DNA of 64,000 nt, taken from the NCBI GenBank assembly GCA_000799755.1, contig JUHI01000006.1, positions 248,001 to 312,000 on the forward strand, given 5' to 3'. Origin of the DNA: Martinezella tropici (GTDB lineage: Bacteria; Pseudomonadota; Alphaproteobacteria; Rhizobiales; Rhizobiaceae). How positions within the stretch are numbered: position 1 is the first letter of the stretch; every line of letters starts with the position of its first letter. Both the position numbers and the translations under genes were made by a program. Shown piece by piece: positions 23,871 through 32,290 of the stretch. The notes below the pieces were generated by a model that had not been told where the DNA came from, made no database searches, and saw only the letters and a program-made list of their open reading frames with translations.

Positions 23871-25779
23871 TGCGGCGATCCTCCTTCATCCAGAAGGTAT
23901 CCGGCATGTAGATGCCGAGATAGCAGGTCGGATCGAAGCCGTAGAGCGCCTTTTCCGGCACGTTCTGCATCCGCGCCGAATGGACGATCGGCTGCAGCGT
24001 GGCATTGATGAGGCCGATGGAAAAGACCTGATCCGTATAGATCGACAGCATCTCGTGCCAGATCTCGGCGCGTTCGAACGAGGAGGCGGCGGTTCCCCAT
24101 TCGCGAAGCAGCTTGACGAGTTTGGCCGCCTCCGGAACATCTGGCGCGACGCCCTGCGTCTCGCGCGAGAGGTAATACATGCCCCAGAGCGGCCATTGCA
24201 TCTGGTCGTCCTGGGTCGGGGCCAACTCGGCCGGGTTCATGTCCGCCGTCGGCACGCCGTTGTCGAGCCCGTACCAGAGCGACATCAAGATACGGCCGCC
24301 CATGGCGCGGCTGCGGAAGATGTCGCGCTGCGACACCCGGGTGAAAAGAGCGATGCCGACTTTGCGCCAGTGATCGGTGACCAGTTCCAGAACATCGGAA
24401 TCCAGCGTGCTTTCGCCGGGAGTCTCGACCGTGATCTCCATCCGCCGTCCATCCGGCAAAAAGCGGATACCGTCCTCATCGCGCTTGGCAAGGCCGGCGG
24501 CGTCGAGGAGAGCGTTGGCCTGATCCGGATCATGGGCGACCCAGGCGGAGGCATATTCCGGCTTGAAGAGCGGGCTGTCAGGCAGGACCGTATCGGCGCT
24601 TTCCGTTCCCAGACCGTAAAAGACGGCCATGTTGACTTCGTGACGGTCGATCGCCAGCGACAACGCTCTGCGTACCCTCACGTCGCGCAGGACATCCCTC
24701 CAGACGGCATCGGCGCTATTCAGATTCGGAAAAAGCGCAACGCGGGAACCGCGCGCCATCTTCCATAGATCGACCTTGATCGGATAGCGCTTCTCCGCCT
24801 CCTTCAAGAAGGTATAGTCGTTGAAATCTATGCCGGTTGCCTGCAGGTCGCTCTCACCCGCGCCGGTCTTGGCGGCAATGATCGAAGAAGAGCTGATATT
24901 CAGGATCATGCGATCGATATAGGGCAGTTGCCTGCCGTTCTCGTCCACACGATGAAAATAAGGGTTACGCTCGAAGACGAATTGCTCGGCCGGCGGCGCG
25001 GTCGTGTTCTTCCAGGGATCGAGGACAGGCAGATTGGGGTTTTCCGGCCTGTAGGAGCGGGCCATCTTGATGTGAAGATCCTGCCATTTCTTCACTCGGC
25101 TTTCCTTCATCAGCGAAGAAAGGCGAATGCTGTCCTGATACTTCTTATGGAACTGCTTCAGGTAGTGCGCCGGCCCGGCGATGACGAGCGGCTGCGGCGC
25201 GGCGAGAATCGGCAGAAAATTGGGATTTGGATCATCCCAGGAATAACGCACCGTCAGTTCGTCGAGCAGCTCGAAGCGCGGCAGGCTGCCATGTGGGCGC
25301 AGCTCCAGAGCGCCCCCGCCCGGCGTCAGCTCCTTGTTGAGAATGACGTCTTCCCACCAATAGCGGAAATCATAGGCCGTGAAAGGTTGCCCGTCCGACC
25401 ACTTGTGTCCGGCACGCAGTTTGAAGGTGAAGACCATGTCGTTGACGGAGGTGAAGGATTCCAGAATATCCGCCTGCAGCGACAGCGTGCGGTCATAACC
25501 GACGAGACGGGCATAACCATAGATCGTCATGAAGCGGATATCGTTCTGGCTGCCAATGATGGTGCGCACGGAGCCGCCATAATGCCCCGGCGTGCGCCCC
25601 ATGGCCGCGACGTTGACGATACGCGGAAATTTCGGCAAGCGCCTGGCGAGATGCGGCAACTGGCCGGCCCTCAGCCAATCGGCAAGATATTCCGGTTCAT
25701 TATCGACGTCGGCCGCAAGAACCGGCTGGGGCAAAACGGTAGAGGCCAGCAGGCCTAGAAAGGCGCGGCGATTGATCAT
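23863..25779 (-). CDS. Periplasmic binding protein of ABC importer (SBP_bac_5), possible Tat signal
   Basis: 638 residues from ATG 25779, which overlaps the upstream ATPase stop (ATGA); a longer frame upstream is a shadow of the ATPase gene. The N-terminus MINRRAFLGLLASTVLPQPV ending LAADV has a twin-arginine-like RRAFLG before the hydrophobic core, so export may use Tat. The mature part begins EYLADWLRAGQLPHLARRLP, close in pattern to the AgpA-like protein (NFVKTGKLPPVKDRLP), placing both in one branch of the peptide/oligosaccharide binding family. The KLRAGHKWSDGQPFTAYDFR segment is diagnostic of family 5 binding proteins. Substrate unknown. Confidence 0.85.
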   Translation of the reverse strand: MINRRAFLGLLASTVLPQPVLAADVDNEPEYLADWLRAGQLPHLARRLPKFPRIVNVAAMGRTPGHYGGSVRTIIGSQNDIRFMTIYGYARLVGYDRTLSLQADILESFTSVNDMVFTFKLRAGHKWSDGQPFTAYDFRYWWEDVILNKELTPGGGALELRPHGSLPRFELLDELTVRYSWDDPNPNFLPILAAPQPLVIAGPAHYLKQFHKKYQDSIRLSSLMKESRVKKWQDLHIKMARSYRPENPNLPVLDPWKNTTAPPAEQFVFERNPYFHRVDENGRQLPYIDRMILNISSSSIIAAKTGAGESDLQATGIDFNDYTFLKEAEKRYPIKVDLWKMARGSRVALFPNLNSADAVWRDVLRDVRVRRALSLAIDRHEVNMAVFYGLGTESADTVLPDSPLFKPEYASAWVAHDPDQANALLDAAGLAKRDEDGIRFLPDGRRMEITVETPGESTLDSDVLELVTDHWRKVGIALFTRVSQRDIFRSRAMGGRILMSLWYGLDNGVPTADMNPAELAPTQDDQMQWPLWGMYYLSRETQGVAPDVPEAAKLVKLLREWGTAASSFERAEIWHEMLSIYTDQVFSIGLINATLQPIVHSARMQNVPEKALYGFDPTCYLGIYMPDTFWMKEDRRNA

Positions 25780-27686
25780 TTGCGCAGCTCCTGGACACCG
25801 AGACCGCGACGGGCACGTACGAAATGTCCCCCGCCCAGATCGGCATAGGCCAGATCTCCATCCGCTCCCTCGGAGAATTGCGGCCCCCATTTCTGCTTGG
25901 CTGCGGGACCTTCATTGTTGAGGACGGAGAAATCCAGCGGCCGGTCGAGATCGGGGAACGGCACTGCCGCAAGCAACGAGCGTGTGTAGGGATGAACGGG
26001 ATCGCGCAGGATGATCTCGCGCGGCGCGATTTCGACGATGCGCCCCCGCGCCATCACCGCAATCCGGTCGGCCATGTAATCGACCACGGCGAGATTGTGC
26101 GAAATGAACAGATAGGTCAGACCGAGCTCTTTCTGCAGGTCTTTGAGGAGGTTCAGGATCTGCGCCTGCACCGACACGTCGAGCGCCGAGACGGGTTCAT
26201 CGAGGATCAGAAGCTTCGGCCCCAGCGCCAAAGCGCGGGCGATGCCGATGCGCTGGCGCTGGCCGCCGGAGAAGCTGTGCGGATAGCGGCTGAGAAAATG
26301 CTTGTCGAGGCCGATCGCCTGCATCAGCGCCTTGACCTTTTCCTTGCGTTCAGCGCTGTCCCCATGCCCATGGATTTCCAGGGGCTCGCTGAGGATGTTG
26401 CGAATGGTCATGCGCGGCGAAAGCGAAGAGACCGGGTCCTGGAAGACCATCTGGATCTTCGTGCGCAGATCCATCAATTCATCGCGCTTGACGGCGAGCA
26501 CATCGATCTTGCCGCTGCCATCATCGAAGCTGACAGACCCGCTGTCGGCCGTGACGGCGCGCATCAGGATCTTGCTCACCGTCGTCTTGCCGCAGCCGCT
26601 TTCGCCGACCAGGCCAAGACACTCGCCGCGGCGGATATCGAAGCTGACATCGTCGACCGCGCGGAATTTCGTGCCATCCCGCCTTCCGAATAGCCCTCCG
26701 GCCTTCGACGTGTAGGTCTTGGTCAGGTTGCGCACGCTGAGCAGGACATCCGGCGCTGTCCCTGCCGCAGCCGCCGCGCGGTTACCGATCAGCTTCGTCT
26801 TGCCGGAGAAGGTGCCGAGATTGACGGGAACGTCCCGCAAGGATTTCAACCGCTCTCCCGGCTTCATGTCGAAATGCGGCACCGCCGACATCAGCGCCTT
26901 CAGATAGCGATGCTGCGGCTGACGGAAGATCGTTTCGACCGGCCCCGCTTCCATGATCTCGCCGTGATAGATGACCACGACCTCGTCGGCCATGTTCGCG
27001 ACGACGCCGAGGTCGTGGGTGATCAGCAGCATCGCCATATTGAATGTCTGCTGGAGATTGCGCAGCAGGCCAAGAATCTGGGCCTGGATAGTGACATCAA
27101 GCGCCGTCGTCGGCTCGTCTGCGATCAGCAGTGCCGGGTTGCAGATCAGCGCCATGGCGATCATCGCGCGCTGACGCATGCCCCCGGAGAGTTCGAAAGG
27201 ATACATGTCGAAGGTGTGAACCGGGTCCTGGAAGCCGACGAGGTTCAGCATCTCCTCGGTCTTCTCGCGCAACTCGGCTCTGCTCATCCCAAGGCTGTGA
27301 ATGCGGAGCGCCTCGCTGATCTGGTCGCCGACCGTGTGTAACGGCGACAGCGAGGTCATCGGCTCCTGGAAGATCTTCGCCATGCGCGCGCCGCGCAGCC
27401 TGCGAATTGCGGCACCGTCACGCGGCAGCTGCAGAATATCGGTCGTCTGGCCGTCGAGCGGATCGGTGAAAAGAATTCGACCGGTCGCCTTCGCCGCCGG
27501 CGGCAAAATACCCATGATCGACTGGCTGATGATCGACTTGCCGGAGCCCGATTCGCCGACAAGGGCTGTCACCTTGCCGGGAAGCACTCTCAAGCCGGCA
27601 TTCTTGACCACGCGCAGGCTGTCCCCGTAAAGCGAGAACGAGACGTCGAGGTTCTCGATACGCAGTAGATCAGTCCCTGACGCCAT
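25776..27686 (-). CDS. Fused double ABC ATPase of the second peptide/oligosaccharide-class importer
   Basis: 636 residues from ATG 27686 (MASGTDLLRIENL), with GCGGGAAG upstream; an extra 16-codon N-terminal extension has no support. Two nucleotide-binding domains: Walker A GESGSGKS at 44-51 with ELSGGMRQR near 165-173 and LLIADEP, then Walker A GESGCGKT at 361-368 with FSGGQRQR and LLILDEP. First gene of a four-gene operon (ATPase, binding protein, two permeases) with overlapping junctions throughout. Both ATP sites look intact. It energises import of an unidentified solute. Confidence 0.87.
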   Translation of the reverse strand: MASGTDLLRIENLDVSFSLYGDSLRVVKNAGLRVLPGKVTALVGESGSGKSIISQSIMGILPPAAKATGRILFTDPLDGQTTDILQLPRDGAAIRRLRGARMAKIFQEPMTSLSPLHTVGDQISEALRIHSLGMSRAELREKTEEMLNLVGFQDPVHTFDMYPFELSGGMRQRAMIAMALICNPALLIADEPTTALDVTIQAQILGLLRNLQQTFNMAMLLITHDLGVVANMADEVVVIYHGEIMEAGPVETIFRQPQHRYLKALMSAVPHFDMKPGERLKSLRDVPVNLGTFSGKTKLIGNRAAAAAGTAPDVLLSVRNLTKTYTSKAGGLFGRRDGTKFRAVDDVSFDIRRGECLGLVGESGCGKTTVSKILMRAVTADSGSVSFDDGSGKIDVLAVKRDELMDLRTKIQMVFQDPVSSLSPRMTIRNILSEPLEIHGHGDSAERKEKVKALMQAIGLDKHFLSRYPHSFSGGQRQRIGIARALALGPKLLILDEPVSALDVSVQAQILNLLKDLQKELGLTYLFISHNLAVVDYMADRIAVMARGRIVEIAPREIILRDPVHPYTRSLLAAVPFPDLDRPLDFSVLNNEGPAAKQKWGPQFSEGADGDLAYADLGGGHFVRARRGLGVQELRK

Positions 27687-27840
27687 ACATATTACTTCCC
27701 GCTCACATGACCTTTGTGGCCTTACAAGGCACACTAACGTAGGCTATAACGGGTGTCTAGCTGGTCAAAGCAATGCCGCCACTGTAAAAAAACTGTCGTC
27801 TTTCCAGTGATATATCGGCTTATGCTGAAGCGTAGGGTGT

Positions 27841-29184
27841 CTACGGTTGCGGAGTGACGTTTTCGACTTGAAGACGGCCCTCGAACTTCTTGGCATCCCT
27901 GTGCAGGAGAATGACTTGTTCGGCCTCGGACAGGCTGTCAGCCGCCTCTTCCTGGAAGATCTCCAGCGCGCCATTCGCCGCTGCCGCGGCTTTCGGGGAA
28001 ACGACGGTGAAGCGCTGCCGCACGCCGCGCAGCTTTTCTTCCCCAAGTTTTCCCCATTCGCAATCGGTGTAGCTGGAGAAGGCCTGACTCGCGACGACCT
28101 CGGTCGAATACTTCTTGGTCAAGGATTGCAGCCGTTCGACCTCGTTGACCGCCGCGCCGAAGGCCGAAAACGTCAATCGATCCTTCAATCCGACGTTGCC
28201 GAACATAACGTTGCCGACATGGAGGCCGATCCCATAGCGCACTTCGCTCAGATTGCGCGACTGGCGATCGACGTTCAACGCTCTCATTCGGCGCTGCGCC
28301 TCGAAGACAGCCGAAAGCGCAGCCTCGCAAGCCACCTTGGACGGGTCCTTGTGCCGACCGCATGGATAGACGGCAAGAAACCCATCCCCGAGAAAGCTCA
28401 TGATCTCGCCGCCGTTACGATTGAACGGCGCTGCAATCGCGTCAAAAAACTCGTTCAGCGTATCGATATAGGCCTGACGCCCTTCCTTCTCGGCATAGAC
28501 GGTGGATTGCCGCATGTCGCCCATGACGAGCGCCGCCCGGATCGTCTCGCCGTCGCCGCGGCGGATCTGACCATTCAGCACGCGCTTTCCGGCATCACCG
28601 CCGAGATAGGTGGTCAGCATATTGTTGGCGAGCCTGCCGAGTACCGCCATCTTCGCGGCCATCGCCAGATGGTTCTGCATGCGCATCAACGCGCCGATCA
28701 TGTCCTCACTGAAGCCGCCGATGCCGTCGGTCGACCAGGAGCCCATCATGCCCTGCACCGAACCGGCGCCGAAGGTCTGCACGAAGGCCATGTAGTCTGT
28801 CACCTTCTCCCTGCGTAGATCCTCGAAAATCGGAAACTCGACGGTCCCGTCGGCCTCGATCCGGCGACGCAGGTGCTGAAGATTGTTGGAGAGAAGATAA
28901 TAATAGGGGCTCTCCATGAAACGTTCCGGCTTCTCGTTGACATGCCGATAGCCCTCAATCGTCAGGCCGCCGGCGCGCCGCCAGGTAAATCCGAGCGCGT
29001 CATAGAGCGGATGGAGCATAGAGAAGGTCAGATGTACGCGATTGAGCGGCATACCCGTTGCTGCCATGCGCTCGCAGAAACCTCGAACGATGGTCTCAAG
29101 GTTTTCGCCCGTCAAAGCAGCCTGCGTCAGCCACTCCGCTACCTTATCAAGAAGAATATCGGAAACACTCGAATGAATAGTCAT
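27841..29184 (-). CDS. Class III adenylate/guanylate cyclase-like protein with altered base-recognition site
   Basis: 447 residues, soluble. Residues 1-200 are the N-terminal regulatory region common in rhizobial cyclases (ITVRGFCERM-like start, LNRVHLTFSMLHPLYDALGF, ESPYYYLL). The catalytic domain has the metal aspartates in MGDMRQST (Asp223) and FLGDGFLAVYP (Asp267), the GIGLHVGNVMFGNVG strand, and the transition-state Asn347 and Arg351 in AAVNEVERL. At the place where active class III cyclases have the adenine-recognising Lys (GGE..KFIGDG), this protein has Ser263 (GGEIMSFLGDG). It may use another nucleotide, have low activity or be a pseudo-enzyme. It lies alone between two promoter-sized gaps. 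Confidence 0.82.
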   Translation of the reverse strand: MTIHSSVSDILLDKVAEWLTQAALTGENLETIVRGFCERMAATGMPLNRVHLTFSMLHPLYDALGFTWRRAGGLTIEGYRHVNEKPERFMESPYYYLLSNNLQHLRRRIEADGTVEFPIFEDLRREKVTDYMAFVQTFGAGSVQGMMGSWSTDGIGGFSEDMIGALMRMQNHLAMAAKMAVLGRLANNMLTTYLGGDAGKRVLNGQIRRGDGETIRAALVMGDMRQSTVYAEKEGRQAYIDTLNEFFDAIAAPFNRNGGEIMSFLGDGFLAVYPCGRHKDPSKVACEAALSAVFEAQRRMRALNVDRQSRNLSEVRYGIGLHVGNVMFGNVGLKDRLTFSAFGAAVNEVERLQSLTKKYSTEVVASQAFSSYTDCEWGKLGEEKLRGVRQRFTVVSPKAAAAANGALEIFQEEAADSLSEAEQVILLHRDAKKFEGRLQVENVTPQP

Positions 29185-29542
29185 TATTCCCGCGGCCTAT
29201 CTTGCAACGCCTGATGTCTCGGCCCGATCATGGAGCACCGTAAACACCGGCCGCCATGCCCTGGATTTGTCGCCTGCCGATCAAGGCTGGATGAAACAAT
29301 CACGCAACGGCACCGACACGTTTCCCTGCTACCCTTGGATCGTGCGGACACCAAAAAACTCAACTGCACTTCCTCACGCCCCCGCTCGTGAAATGCAGTA
29401 AAAACAGCCACCCCGATCGGCGGCTCTCGTTTTGTTCTCTTTCAGATAAGGCGCATATGCAGCTGAAACAATGGTCAAAAACAAAATGGGGCGATAAAAA
29501 TCGCGGCTGCAACCAATAGCCAGCTGCACATTGCGTCTATTA
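29185..29542. other. Intergenic region, 358 bases
   Basis: This gap separates two leftward genes. It holds the probable terminator at 29401-29425 and must hold the promoter for the cyclase-like gene that starts at 29184. No conserved small gene or RNA could be recognised. Confidence 0.5.
29401..29425 (-). terminator. Probable terminator downstream of the DUF3095 gene
   Basis: Read on the minus strand, AGCCGCC pairs with GGTGGCT (one G-U pair, 6-nt loop) and is followed by GTTTTTAC. It lies about 118 bases after the stop at 29543. Confidence 0.45.
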
Positions 29543-30718
29543 TCACGTGCCCGCGGCAAGCGCAGGCGGCCGCTTTTGCCGCAATGCCAGGGCCGCCATC
29601 GCATAGCCGCCGCTCGCCCCGTCGATGAAATGCATATGATCGCGCATAAGTGGGGTCGGCACGAAACAGGTCATCAGTGCGCTGTCCTGACGATGCAGGC
29701 CAAAGCGAGAGACGCCGTCCGCCTCGGCCTGGCGCAGACGCGCCTCGATGCGCTCCAGATGCGAGACGTCCACATCAATCGTCATTTTCAGACCATCGTC
29801 GAACTTTCGGAAATCGGAATTCGCCGCGAGATCGCGCCGGTAGATCTTGGCATCGAAAGTTGCGGTCCTGACGCCGAACCTGTCGAGAAGCCACACAAGG
29901 GCGATCTGGGCGTCGATTGCAAGCTTGCGCCACCAGCGATTGGCTGGGGACGCCAGGGCGCGCGCCTCCATCTCGACGCCTTCGAATATCAGAGCCGGTG
30001 TCGGGCCCTCCTCCGGCACGGGGTGGCTGTCGCGGCTCTGCTCTGCAGAAATGGCGATAATATCCGCGACCAATTGCTGAAACTTCGGACCGTTTCCTTC
30101 GTCGCCGGGAATGGCGATGATCGAGACGATCTCGCCATTCTGCGCCTCGATCGGATTCCATCGACAGGAAAGGCCCGTCAGATCAGGTTCCACCGTTGCC
30201 GAAAGAGGTTCGACGATGAAGCGGCCCGCCTTCATCTGCCGTTCCGCCCAGCTCGTCCCGCCGCCGGAAAACATGGCGTAGGAAACATGGTCGCTCGGGT
30301 TGAAGCGCGCGACCCGCACGTCGAGCCCCTCGCCGCGTATGGCGTTCAGCGGCACCAAAGCCGTGCGCAGCTCGAGCTGCAATTCCGCCATCACCCAGCC
30401 CCGTACCGCCGCAAGGGCTCGCCGCGCCCGCTCCTCGCCGGAAGGCGGGACGGCCACCAAGGCGCCATCTCCGCCGAAGGCAAAGGGATAGTCGCCTCTG
30501 TCCAAAGCATTGAGCACGGCGGAAATCACGCTGGCGCCTGCCATGTTGACCGACTTGTAGTGGCCTGCGGCAATCGCCTTCGTCGAACTGACGATATCGG
30601 CAATCGCGATCAGCCAGTCATCCGGCAAAGGTCGGTAATTGCCGCTGTCGGTCACTCCCTCGAAACGGTTGAAACCTGCAAGCTTATGGAAGAAATCATC
30701 ATTGGATGGCTCGGCCAT
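29543..30718 (-). CDS. DUF3095 family protein
   Basis: 391 residues. The N-terminal FNRFEGVTDSGNYRPLPDDW, then ADIVSSTKAIAAGHYKSVNM and FAFGGDGALVAVPP, are the hallmarks of DUF3095. The pattern ADIVSST...GGDGA resembles the metal-binding loops of nucleotide cyclases (D..GST and GDG), so the family is likely a divergent relative of class III cyclases; that is inference. No membrane segments. GGGGGATATC precedes the ATG. It is divergent from a methyltransferase gene and lies near two true cyclase genes. Function not established. Confidence 0.8.
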   Translation of the reverse strand: MAEPSNDDFFHKLAGFNRFEGVTDSGNYRPLPDDWLIAIADIVSSTKAIAAGHYKSVNMAGASVISAVLNALDRGDYPFAFGGDGALVAVPPSGEERARRALAAVRGWVMAELQLELRTALVPLNAIRGEGLDVRVARFNPSDHVSYAMFSGGGTSWAERQMKAGRFIVEPLSATVEPDLTGLSCRWNPIEAQNGEIVSIIAIPGDEGNGPKFQQLVADIIAISAEQSRDSHPVPEEGPTPALIFEGVEMEARALASPANRWWRKLAIDAQIALVWLLDRFGVRTATFDAKIYRRDLAANSDFRKFDDGLKMTIDVDVSHLERIEARLRQAEADGVSRFGLHRQDSALMTCFVPTPLMRDHMHFIDGASGGYAMAALALRQKRPPALAAGT

Positions 30719-30860
30719 GATATCCCCCGCATTGAGCGCCGCGACAATCTATCCCTACAGCAAATGCATCGAAAAGCCAGCGGGCGGTCGACGCCGCGCT
30801 GTCGGCCGTGCTACGCCCACCAAGGGAGAGGCACAAGACACCAAGGATACTTCAAATACG

Positions 30861-31340
30861 ATGAGCCGCCTGGATAGTTTCATTCGCCGCCTAAGCGCAC
30901 AGCGCGACATCCTCAATGGCGTTGCCGACGAGGTGAGAGCACTCGATGGCCCCGTGCTGGAACTCGGCCTCGGCAATGGCCGTACCTTCGATCATCTGCG
31001 CGAACTCTTTCCCGATCGCCGCATCGTCGCCTTCGATCGAGCGGCCAATGCCTACGGTCCTTCCATGCCGACGGCCGACAATCTCGTTCTCGGAGAGATC
31101 AAGGAGACGGCGAAGACCTTCGTCGGCGCGAATGCATCGCTTGCCCATGCCGATATCGGCACCGGCTACGAAGACAAGGATGCGATAACGCTGACCTGGC
31201 TGCCGGAGATCATGGCCGGTGTTCTCGGCGCCGGCGGCCTTGCCGTCAGCGGCCTTCCTCTGGAACATCCGGCTCTGCAGCCGCTGCCTCTGCCCTCGAC
31301 CGTCAAGGACGGGCGTTATTTCATCTACCGGCGTAAATAG
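30861..31340 (+). CDS. Class I SAM-dependent methyltransferase
   Basis: 159 residues from ATG 30861 (MSRLDSFIRRLSAQRDIL); the longer frame upstream overlaps the divergent DUF3095 gene and is not used. The SAM-binding motif is VLELGLGNGRTFDHLRELFP followed by the acidic end of strand 2 (IVAFDRA). The protein is short, with no separate substrate domain, so the substrate cannot be told. It is convergent with the FkbM gene, with only two bases between the stops. Confidence 0.7.
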   Translation: MSRLDSFIRRLSAQRDILNGVADEVRALDGPVLELGLGNGRTFDHLRELFPDRRIVAFDRAANAYGPSMPTADNLVLGEIKETAKTFVGANASLAHADIGTGYEDKDAITLTWLPEIMAGVLGAGGLAVSGLPLEHPALQPLPLPSTVKDGRYFIYRRK

Positions 31341-31342
31341 GT

Positions 31343-32230
31343 TCAACGCAGAAACAGAACGTCGAACTGTTCGCCTTTGGTGGGCAGCTCGGCTACCTTC
31401 ATGACCTGTTCGCCGCCTTCGAAGAAGGCGAGACATTCGCTATAGTGCCTGGCAAGATCGGCAATGAAGCTTCTCGTCTGGTCCTCGCCGTAGAAGGCTG
31501 GCGTGAATTCCATGTAGAGCGGCACCTTGCGGGCCATCAAAACCTCCATCGAACGGCAGGCAACCGGCTCATAGCCCTCGATATCCATCCAGATCAGCCC
31601 GACATCGTCAGGATCGATACCCGCCTGCGAAAGGATATCCGCGACGGGCCGTACGGGAACCGAGATCCTCTCGTCGGTCGGGCTTTGCCGCAATGCGCTG
31701 CTTTTGCCGTGGTTCTTGTGGTTGAGATAGAAGTCGAGCTGGCCCTCGCGATCGCCGGCGGCGCAGTTGACCACCGTTACCATCTCCTGCAGATCATTAT
31801 CGGCGATGTTGACCGCCAGCAGACGGAAATTGCGTGGGTCAGGCTCGACGCTGACGATGTGGGCATAAGCGCCACTCAGGGCGAAATAGCAGGTCTGCGT
31901 GCCGATATTGCCGCCGAGCTCCAGAAGCGCCGAGCCCTTGCGCAGCAGGCCGCGCTCGCGCAGCACGCTCAACAGCCGATCGACATGGTCGCGCTCGAAG
32001 TGCCCCTTGCGGAACACCTTGCGGCCGATATAGTCGGCCGGTGAGAAGCTCAGAACGTGATCGCCGCAATCGACCGTCATCGTCTTCACGCGGGGGCCGA
32101 GCGCACTGACCAGAATGTCGCGGCCAAGCCTCGTGTCGAAGAGGCGCGTCGCCATCGCATCCCGCTTGCGGCGAAAAGCTCGTTTCCAGTATTTTCTCGT
32201 GAGGATCTTGCGGTCGAACATGAACGCCAT
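31343..32230 (-). CDS. FkbM-family methyltransferase
   Basis: 295 residues from ATG 32230; an ATG three codons further in (32221) has an equally good GTAGGG upstream and may be the true start. The core ALLELGGNIGTQTCYFALSG is the SAM-binding motif, followed by VSVEPDPRNFRLLAVNIADN and WMDIEGYEPVACRS, the FkbM pattern. These enzymes methylate hydroxyl groups on sugars or polyketides. With the glycosyltransferase and deacetylase-like genes at 34-36 kb it may modify a surface glycan, which is inference. It ends two bases from the convergent methyltransferase gene. Confidence 0.8.
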   Translation of the reverse strand: MAFMFDRKILTRKYWKRAFRRKRDAMATRLFDTRLGRDILVSALGPRVKTMTVDCGDHVLSFSPADYIGRKVFRKGHFERDHVDRLLSVLRERGLLRKGSALLELGGNIGTQTCYFALSGAYAHIVSVEPDPRNFRLLAVNIADNDLQEMVTVVNCAAGDREGQLDFYLNHKNHGKSSALRQSPTDERISVPVRPVADILSQAGIDPDDVGLIWMDIEGYEPVACRSMEVLMARKVPLYMEFTPAFYGEDQTRSFIADLARHYSECLAFFEGGEQVMKVAELPTKGEQFDVLFLR

Positions 32231-32290
32231 CCCTACACCAGCGCCTCTGCATTGCAAACAGGAGGGATCGGCGATACCCGTCCCTCGACA

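Noticed and set aside
25780..25890. A 37-residue extension of the second binding protein
   Set aside because: It overlaps the end of the ATPase gene, and the twin-arginine-like signal begins exactly at ATG 25779.
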